Below, piece by piece: positions 49,785 to 54,800 of a stretch of 54,800 nt of DNA (positions are counted from its first letter, which is position 1; each line of letters opens with the position of its first letter). The notes beneath the pieces are model-generated. The model was not told where the DNA came from. It searched no databases and worked only from the letters and a program-made list of their open reading frames with translations. The translations under genes were made by a program, and so were the position numbers. The stretch comes from Alphaproteobacteria bacterium (GTDB lineage: Bacteria; Pseudomonadota; Alphaproteobacteria; Caulobacterales; Parvularculaceae), in assembly GCA_030426465.1 (NCBI GenBank), contig JAUHYK010000023.1, forward strand, positions 1 to 54,800, read 5' to 3'.

Positions 49785-50939
49785 ATGTTCCGAACACTGA
49801 AATCCTGCTCCAACGTCTCTGACTTCCGTCTGATGGCGCAACAGCGCCTGCCGGGTCCGATCTTTAACTATATCGACGGCGCGGCGGATGACGAAGTCAC
49901 TTATCGCCGCAATACGCAAAGTTTTGAAGAGTGCGACCTCGTGCCCAGCGTGCTGGCGGGCGTTGAGGATGTGGACATGTCCGTTACGGTGATGGGGCAA
50001 AAGCTTGACCTTCCCATCTTCTGTTCCCCAACTGCGTTGCAGCGTCTCTTTCACCCTGACGGCGAGCGCGCTGTGGCCCTGGCGGCGCAGAAATTCGGCA
50101 CCATGTTTGGCGTCTCGTCATTGGGCACGGTGAGCTTGAAAGAAATCGGCGAGCTCATCTCAACGCCGAAAATGTTCCAGTTCTATTTTCATAAAGACCG
50201 CGGCCTTAACGACGCCATGGTGCAAAAAGCGCAATCTGCAAAGTTCGAAACGCTGGCGCTGACCGTCGACACCATCACCGGCGGCAATCGCGAACGCGAC
50301 TTGCGCACTGGCTTTACGTCGCCACCACGCCTGACGCCCGGCAGCCTCGCCAGCTTCGCCGCGCATCCGTCATGGGCGATCAATTATTTCCTGAGCGGCG
50401 GGTTCGAACTCTCGGAGCTAAAAGACTACGTCAAGGAAGGCTCAAACGTTTCCATCTCCATCGGCGATTATTTCGCCACCATGCTCGACCAGTCCATGAA
50501 CTGGAAAGACGCGGAAGGCTTGCGCGCAAAATGGGGCGGTCCCTTTTGTCTGAAAGGCGTCATGAGCGTTGAGGATGCGCGCCGCGCCGTCGATATCGGC
50601 GCCGACGCCATCATGGTGTCGAACCATGGCGGGCGCCAGCTTGACGGGTCACGCGCGCCCTTCGACCAGATCGCGGAACTCGCCGACGCCGTGGGCGACA
50701 GGATCGACATTATCTGCGACGGCGGCATACGGCGCGGCACCCATGTGTTGAAAGCCATCGCCGCCGGCGCCAAGGCATGTTCCGGGGGCCGCCTCTATCT
50801 TTACGCCCTCGCCGCAGCCGGCCAGCCCGGCGTCGAACGCGCACTCGGCAATCTCAAAAGCGAAATCGAGCGCGACATGAAGCTTGCCGGAGTGAAAAAC
50901 ATCGCTGCGCTCAACCGCTCCATGCTGCGCTGGCGCTAG
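49785..50939 (+). CDS. FMN-dependent alpha-hydroxy-acid dehydrogenase (LldD-like)
   Basis: A 384-residue TIM-barrel flavoprotein. The active-site histidine lies in SNHGGRQLDG, with GVMSVEDARRAVDIGADAIMV before it and DGGIRRGTHVLKAIAAGAKACSGGRLYLYAL (FMN phosphate binding) after. The N-terminal IFNYIDGAADDE and SPTALQRLFHPDGE are also typical. It oxidises L-lactate, glycolate or a similar acid; which one is not determined. The ribosome site is weak. The membrane-anchoring loop of E. coli LldD was not judged. Confidence 0.9.
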   Translation: MFRTLKSCSNVSDFRLMAQQRLPGPIFNYIDGAADDEVTYRRNTQSFEECDLVPSVLAGVEDVDMSVTVMGQKLDLPIFCSPTALQRLFHPDGERAVALAAQKFGTMFGVSSLGTVSLKEIGELISTPKMFQFYFHKDRGLNDAMVQKAQSAKFETLALTVDTITGGNRERDLRTGFTSPPRLTPGSLASFAAHPSWAINYFLSGGFELSELKDYVKEGSNVSISIGDYFATMLDQSMNWKDAEGLRAKWGGPFCLKGVMSVEDARRAVDIGADAIMVSNHGGRQLDGSRAPFDQIAELADAVGDRIDIICDGGIRRGTHVLKAIAAGAKACSGGRLYLYALAAAGQPGVERALGNLKSEIERDMKLAGVKNIAALNRSMLRWR

Positions 50940-50961
50940 ACGCCGCCGCTGGGGTCTTCCG

Positions 50962-51312
50962 TCACTCTGTTGACGGACGATTACCGACCCATGTCAGCAG
51001 CGCATCCAACGCCGGACATAGCGCCTGGCCCCACTCAGTCAGACTATATTCCACTTTTGGCGGCACCTCGGGATGGATCGTCCGCCTGACCATTCCATCC
51101 ACTTCCATCTGACGCAGCTGTTGAACCAGCATCTTCTGCGAAATTTCGGGGATTGCCCTCTCCAATTCCGAGAACCGCAGGATTTGTCCTCCAAACAAAT
51201 GAAAGAGAATAACCAGCTTCCAGCGTCCATCGATCATTCGGAGCGCGTTTTCAACTCCTTCTGTCGCCGTTTCGCGAGTGTATTCATGGGGCTTTTCTGG
51301 CTGACCATCCAT
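50962..51312 (-). CDS. HxlR-family winged-helix regulator
   Basis: A 116-residue regulator from the ATG at 51312. The winged helix is GVENALRMIDGRWKLVILFHLFGGQILRFSELERAIPEISQKMLVQQLRQMEVDGMVRRTIHPEVPPKVEYSLTEWGQAL, the HxlR pattern. There is no cysteine near the N-terminus of the kind used in redox-sensing members. It is divergent from the SnoaL-like/SDR genes, and the gap holds a 5-bp inverted repeat (CTTAC / GTAAG, 51316-51331) that could be an operator. Confidence 0.85.
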   Translation of the reverse strand: MDGQPEKPHEYTRETATEGVENALRMIDGRWKLVILFHLFGGQILRFSELERAIPEISQKMLVQQLRQMEVDGMVRRTIHPEVPPKVEYSLTEWGQALCPALDALLTWVGNRPSTE

Positions 51313-51315
51313 CTG

Positions 51316-51331
51316 CTTACTTTCGGGTAAG
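51316..51331. promoter_or_regulatory. Candidate HxlR operator
   Basis: CTTAC-N6-GTAAG, spacer TTTCGG. It begins 4 bp upstream of the HxlR start codon and lies 87 bp before the SnoaL-like start, so it could serve both. Short arms make chance likely. Confidence 0.3.
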
Positions 51332-51417
51332 TGCCTAACTTTATTGTGCGTTCTTGCCACGTTTTCAGTCAAGCCGCATATGGCTCTCATCACCATTCCA
51401 AAACGGAGGCCTATGTT

Positions 51418-51732
51418 ATGCCAGACACGATTCCTATTGCCGTCGTTCGCTATCTCGCCGCCAAAACTCCGACCGAAGTCGCTGATTGCTTCACCGAAAA
51501 CGGCATCGCCATCGACGAGCAACAGACCCGACACGGACGTGCTGAAATCATGAAATGGCGGGAAGAGGTCGCTAAGATCAATTATCGACAGGACATCCTG
51601 TCGGCAAAACACAAAGGAGATCAGGCGACCGTAACCTGCCGCATCAGCGGGGATTTCAAGGGCAGCCCGGTGCAGCTCGATTACCGCTTCGATGTTTCCG
51701 GCGATCTGATCTCCCGGCTGGAGATAGCGTGA
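51418..51732 (+). CDS. Small SnoaL-like protein
   Basis: A 104-residue SnoaL/NTF2-like protein: [43 protein letters not shown] is the front half and [34 protein letters not shown] the back. The ATG at 51418 has GGAGG 8 bp before it. The stop overlaps the SDR start (GTGATGG). The divergent HxlR regulator likely controls the pair, which together could handle a small aldehyde or ketone, but no substrate is known. Confidence 0.8.
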   Translation: MPDTIPIAVVRYLAAKTPTEVADCFTENGIAIDEQQTRHGRAEIMKWREEVAKINYRQDILSAKHKGDQATVTCRISGDFKGSPVQLDYRFDVSGDLISRLEIA

Positions 51733-52514
51733 TGGCGCTCGATCTCGACCTTGCCGGAAAAAGGGTTCTCGTCACGGGCGGCACGCGCGGCGCCGGCGCG
51801 GCCACAGCCGCCTTCTTTGCGGAGCAAGGCGCGCGGGTTATCGCAACCGCGCGTAGGTTACCCGCAGATCCGCCTGCGGATTCGATCTTCATCGCGGCGG
51901 ATGCAACGACGCCTGAAGGTTGCGACGATATTTACGCTTCCGTCCGGGAACGTTTCGGCGGGCTTGATGTCCTTGTTCACGTCCTTGGCGGATCGTCGGC
52001 GCCAGCCGGCGGTTTCGTCGCGCTTTCAGACGCCGATTGGGAACGGGAGCTTTCACTAAACCTGATGTCTGCGGTGCGACTCGACCGGCGTTTCCTGCCC
52101 GGAATGATCGGTCAAGGCGCGGGTGTCATTGCGCACGTCACGTCGATCCAGCGCCAAATGCCCCTGCCGGAATCGACAACCGCTTATGCGGCGGCGAAGG
52201 CAGCCCTCTCCACATATTCCAAGAGTCTATCTAAAGAAGTCAGCCCCAAGGGCGTACGTGTCGTCCGCGTGTCGCCGGGCTGGATCGAAACGGAGGCGGC
52301 GCTGGCGCTCGCCGATCGCCTGGCCGCGGAAGCGGGAACGGACCGTAATGGCGGCAAAGAAATTATCATGCAATCGTTGGGCGGCATTCCCCTGGGCCGG
52401 CCTGCCCTACCGCGCGAGGTCGCCGAACTCATCGGCTTCCTCTGCTCAGCGCGCGCCGGTTCGATCACCGGAAGCGAACACGTCATCGACGGCGGCGTCG
52501 TGCCGGTTGCATGA
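51732..52514 (+). CDS. Short-chain dehydrogenase/reductase
   Basis: A 260-residue SDR. Cofactor motif [16 protein letters not shown] (about 14-29), then VLGGSSAP near the active site. The catalytic Ser is in VTSIQRQ, followed by [11 protein letters not shown] with the YxxxK pair. The C-terminal IDGGVVPVA closes the fold. It should use NAD(P)H. The start is ATG at 51732, with a GTG one codon upstream also in frame, overlapping the SnoaL-like stop. The substrate is unknown. Confidence 0.9.
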   Translation: MALDLDLAGKRVLVTGGTRGAGAATAAFFAEQGARVIATARRLPADPPADSIFIAADATTPEGCDDIYASVRERFGGLDVLVHVLGGSSAPAGGFVALSDADWERELSLNLMSAVRLDRRFLPGMIGQGAGVIAHVTSIQRQMPLPESTTAYAAAKAALSTYSKSLSKEVSPKGVRVVRVSPGWIETEAALALADRLAAEAGTDRNGGKEIIMQSLGGIPLGRPALPREVAELIGFLCSARAGSITGSEHVIDGGVVPVA

Positions 52515-52537
52515 AGTCCTGTGCAAGGTGCTACGTA

Positions 52538-53038
52538 TTATCTCTTACTGACCCGCAACGCCGTGAACAACACCACCTCGGCAGCGACCATCCACGGAAT
52601 ACAGCGCGCGACGAACACATGAGCCTGTTCAACGAAGGAATGCAGTTCCGGGGCCTTGCCCGTGGGCGATGGAATGGAAAACCAGTCGAAGACCTTCAGT
52701 CCGGTTCCATAAGTCCACACGGTGATGGGGCCCGTAATGATCAAAAACACAACCGCCGCCGCGAGCGCCGCCAGGAGAGCAATGCTCATCTTGTCGGCAA
52801 TCGTCGCGCTGGCGGATGCGCCCGCGAATAGGCGCCAGCCAACATAAACAAGCAGGACAGGCGCGGTCACTGCGCCCCAGCCCACATGATTCCAGATGGC
52901 GGCAATCATCGCCTCGCGCCCCAGTTCGGGATCGATCGCGGCGCCATTGAGATAGAGCCAGACCAGCCCGCCCAGCCCGGCGATAACCACCGCAAGCGAC
53001 ACAGGCGCTGCGAATGACAGGGTTCTTGCGGTTTTCAT
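52538..53038 (-). CDS. Cytochrome-b561-like membrane protein
   Basis: A 166-residue protein with four membrane helices (about 8-30, 46-70, 83-108 and 145-162). Histidines at 51 (IWNHVGWG), 133 and 140 (ELHSFVEQAHVF) are in positions like heme ligands of b561-type proteins. The usual histidine of the first helix is missing. VWTYGTGLKVFDWFSIPSP is family-like. It would move electrons across the membrane, but the assignment is tentative. It starts in an ATGA overlap with the 63-aa gene and lies next to a heme-type TonB receptor. Confidence 0.6.
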   Translation of the reverse strand: MKTARTLSFAAPVSLAVVIAGLGGLVWLYLNGAAIDPELGREAMIAAIWNHVGWGAVTAPVLLVYVGWRLFAGASASATIADKMSIALLAALAAAVVFLIITGPITVWTYGTGLKVFDWFSIPSPTGKAPELHSFVEQAHVFVARCIPWMVAAEVVLFTALRVSKR

Positions 53039-53226
53039 GCGGCGCTCCTTTTTTCAATACGTGCGATCTGTTGCGCGAGCCAGTCATGATGGCTTTCAAG
53101 CTCGGCGACGAAGCGCGTATCCGACGGCGCGTCGGCGAGCGCCTCTTCGATCCATAATCGCAACACACGCTCCTGCATCATCAGCCAGGACATCAGGCTT
53201 CGTTCTTCGGCGTGACTGCGGATCAT
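53035..53226 (-). CDS. 63-residue helical protein between TonB receptor and b561-like gene
   Basis: A 63-residue protein: highly charged, with Trp and Met-rich front (MIRSHAEERSLMSWLMMQER) and an amphipathic second half (FVAELESHHDWLAQQIARIEKRS). The ribosome site GGGAGA is good, and its stop overlaps the next ATG. It has no signal or membrane helix. It might assist the b561-like protein or heme handling, as judged only from position. Four His/Trp/Met-rich spots could bind a metal or heme. Confidence 0.65.
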   Translation of the reverse strand: MIRSHAEERSLMSWLMMQERVLRLWIEEALADAPSDTRFVAELESHHDWLAQQIARIEKRSAA

Positions 53227-53248
53227 GGCTTGTCTCCCTGGTGCTTGC

Positions 53249-53274
53249 CTCCGCCCCCATTAATGAGGGCGGAG
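53249..53274. repeat. Inter-gene hairpin between TonB receptor and the 63-aa gene
   Basis: CTCCGCCC (53249-53256) and GGGCGGAG (53267-53274) form an 8-bp stem with a 10-nt loop. No T-tract follows on the minus strand, so it probably lowers expression of the downstream genes or stabilises the receptor mRNA end, not a full terminator. Confidence 0.45.
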
Positions 53275-53283
53275 ATTTCTGCT

Positions 53284-54800
53284 TCAAAATCCCTGACGCC
53301 AACTGATCGCCGCCTTGAAGTTACGGCCCGGCTGGCTGACGCCCGCAGCGACGACGTCATAATCGGCGTCGGTGACATTGTCGGCGCCGAGATCAATGCG
53401 CAGCCCCTTCAAGGGCCCTTCCATGGGCGCCCACACGGCGTAGACGTCGCCGACGGTGTAACCGTCCCGCGCATTTGTCGGGTCATTCATCTTGTCGAAA
53501 TCCGATGCGATGGAAACGCGCGCGCCGAGACGGAAATCGCCGCCGAAAAATTTCACGCCGCCATCAAGAAAGATCGTCCGGGGGCTGAGAACGCCCACAT
53601 AATCCCCGGTGTCCGCATCGCGTCCGTCGATAGTGGAGAAATTGCCGCGCAGCCAGACGAAGCGGCTGTCATATTGCGCTTCAAGTTCAACTCCGTCGAG
53701 TTCGGCGTTGGTGACATTCACATTGCGCGAATAATTGCCAAACGCCTCCCCGGAACCGCAGGGCGGCGCGCCCGGGAACAACTGATCAGCCGTCAAAAAA
53801 CAGGTGAAGGGAATGTTCACCTCAAGATCGATGAGGTTGGTGACGTCAGACTGATAATAGGAACCCTTGGCGGTGAAGCTGTCGCCGTCAAAGAGGACAT
53901 TCTCAAAATCAACGCCGGCGCCAACCTCCCAGGTTTCCGATTCCTCCGGCACGAGATCCGGGTTGGGGATGAAGAAATTTGTGACGAAGGACGGTCCAAA
54001 CGGCCCGATGTCGGTAAGGTTTGGAATCTGGAAGTGAATATTGTCTGCGTAAATTTCGTTAAAGGACGGAGCGCGAAACGCTTCGGACCAGTTGCCGAAG
54101 AGTAACAACTCCGGAACCGGCTTCCAGGTTGCGCCGATTTTCGGCGAGACCGCCTCGTCTTTTGTGGAAAGCTCACCGACGGCGTCATTTTCAAACCGGT
54201 CCCAGCGAACGCCGGGAACGAGCGTGAACACGCCGACCGGACCTTCCAGCGACAATTCAGCCTGCGCAAAGGCGCCGTAGAATTTCGCTGTTGCGTCCGG
54301 CACGCCGCCACGCGTCATGTCCGCCGTCATGTTGTCGCGGCCGACTTGCTCATCCTGATAAAACTCGCCGCCATAGGTAAAGGTCAGGGTCGCGGGCCCG
54401 GATTCGATGCGGGAGCGGTTGTCAAAGGAAAGACCGAAGGTCTCAACCTCCCGGCTGACCACGCGCGTTGTGTCCAGTTCGTCTTCCGTCACCGAGTTTT
54501 TGGTGAAATAGCCGACCAGATTGGCGTCGATCAGATCCGTCGCGGGGTTATAATTCACGGTTCCCTGAAGCGTGTTCGAATCGATGTCGCGATCGACATT
54601 TTCATTGCCCGGACCCGCCGGATTATTGCCTTGCGGGTTGTTGGGATCGATGCTGTTGCCGCCATAGCGCATCCATGACGCCGACAATGTCCATTCGTCA
54701 CTGGGTCGGAAGGTGGTTTTCAATAGCGACGACAGAATTTCATCGTCGGCTTCAAGCGTCAGGCCGCTGCCCAGCTCAATGTCGCTGGAATTGCGGAGCG
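53284..54800 (-). CDS. TonB-dependent receptor, heme/hemoglobin type (N-terminus off the right edge)
   Basis: The C-terminal 505 residues of an outer-membrane barrel. The frame is open to base 54800; the plug and TonB box would lie outside. Strand patterns with alternating residues run throughout, and the end (LGADNVTDADYDVVAAGVSQPGRNFKAAISWRQGF) has the typical last strand with terminal Phe. SEAFRAPSFNEIYADNIHF is the barrel motif (FRAPT/S-like) of hemoglobin/transferrin/lactoferrin receptors. A cysteine pair lies in PFTCFLTADQLFPGAPPCGSGE. It takes up heme or a similar iron source. Downstream genes: the 63-aa protein and the b561-like protein. Confidence 0.85.
   Translation of the reverse strand, partial: LRNSSDIELGSGLTLEADDEILSSLLKTTFRPSDEWTLSASWMRYGGNSIDPNNPQGNNPAGPGNENVDRDIDSNTLQGTVNYNPATDLIDANLVGYFTKNSVTEDELDTTRVVSREVETFGLSFDNRSRIESGPATLTFTYGGEFYQDEQVGRDNMTADMTRGGVPDATAKFYGAFAQAELSLEGPVGVFTLVPGVRWDRFENDAVGELSTKDEAVSPKIGATWKPVPELLLFGNWSEAFRAPSFNEIYADNIHFQIPNLTDIGPFGPSFVTNFFIPNPDLVPEESETWEVGAGVDFENVLFDGDSFTAKGSYYQSDVTNLIDLEVNIPFTCFLTADQLFPGAPPCGSGEAFGNYSRNVNVTNAELDGVELEAQYDSRFVWLRGNFSTIDGRDADTGDYVGVLSPRTIFLDGGVKFFGGDFRLGARVSIASDFDKMNDPTNARDGYTVGDVYAVWAPMEGPLKGLRIDLGADNVTDADYDVVAAGVSQPGRNFKAAISWRQGF

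Noticed and set aside
53212-54105. 297-codon open frame opposite the TonB receptor
   Set aside because: It is antisense to a clear barrel gene with no start signal or domain.
1-54800. CRISPR array, transposase, integrase, tRNA or rRNA
   Set aside because: I looked for spaced direct repeats, DDE or tyrosine-recombinase motifs and tRNA-like folds and saw none. A tRNA or covariance-model scan would be decisive.

Overview
The window looks like chromosomal DNA of a GC-rich alphaproteobacterium, probably from the Maricaulis / Hyphomonas / Parvularcula side of the class. This placement is an inference. It rests on an arginine locus of the bifunctional N-acetylglutamate synthase/kinase plus N-acetylornithine carbamoyltransferase type, a PleC-like histidine kinase, ECF sigma/anti-sigma genes, a UPF0260 protein, a DUF2165 protein, and a heme-type TonB receptor. 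I see no rRNA, tRNA, insertion sequence, phage gene or CRISPR array. Almost everything is protein-coding. Long open frames antisense to glnE, degP, nhaA and others are by-products of the high-GC codon usage.

Layout. 1-3.2 kb (minus): NAGS/K (3' part off the left edge), a cupin, a low-GC secreted protein and acetylornithine carbamoyltransferase. 3.2-10.4 kb: PleC-like kinase, a duplicated YcxB-like membrane protein, a membrane-anchored amidohydrolase and, divergent from it, an isolated gallate-type dioxygenase. 10.5-12.6 kb (minus): EF-hand protein, ECF sigma factor, putative anti-sigma factor and CpxP-like sensor, in one run. 12.6-20 kb (minus): HU, then glnE followed tightly by a degenerate Rossmann flavoprotein, an intact phytoene-desaturase-like flavoprotein and a GcvT-like protein; a perfect FNR-type box lies in front of glnE. 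20-25 kb (minus): degP with its own terminator, an OmpR-type regulator and its kinase, and an alpha/beta-hydrolase-OsmC fusion. 25-28 kb (minus): CbpA-type DnaJ and two unknowns. 28-35 kb: DUF885 lipoprotein, a low-GC patch with a 116-aa protein plus a predicted outer-membrane barrel, UPF0260, DUF2165 and another low-GC secreted protein.

34.6-36.4 kb: a SufR-like cysteine-rich regulator divergent from VOC protein, 26-aa peptide and flavodoxin-fold reductase; two copies of an 18-bp operator-like palindrome lie between them. 36.6-38.9 kb: a tandemly duplicated two-gene cassette (membrane-anchored coiled-coil protein plus secreted four-cysteine protein) with a CRP-like site in front. 39-44.4 kb: a TolB/TPR membrane protein, a SnoaL-like lipoprotein, and three tandem single-pass membrane paralogs followed by a fourth membrane protein, all with overlapping or near-touching ends. 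44.6-49.6 kb: class A penicillin-binding protein, a 25-aa membrane peptide with its own terminator, an OxyR-like regulator lacking the peroxidatic cysteine, a small unknown and nhaA. 49.8-54.8 kb: alpha-hydroxy-acid dehydrogenase, HxlR regulator divergent from SnoaL-like and SDR genes, a b561-like protein, a 63-aa protein and a heme-type TonB receptor running off the right edge.

The strongest candidates for undescribed systems are the duplicated anchor/secreted-Cys cassette, the FNR-boxed glnE-flavoprotein-pseudoflavoprotein-GcvT operon, the three-paralog membrane cluster, the regulator/operator/micro-peptide locus at 35.3 kb, and the 25-aa membrane peptide at 46.8 kb. All functional statements come from reading the sequence; no database search was run.
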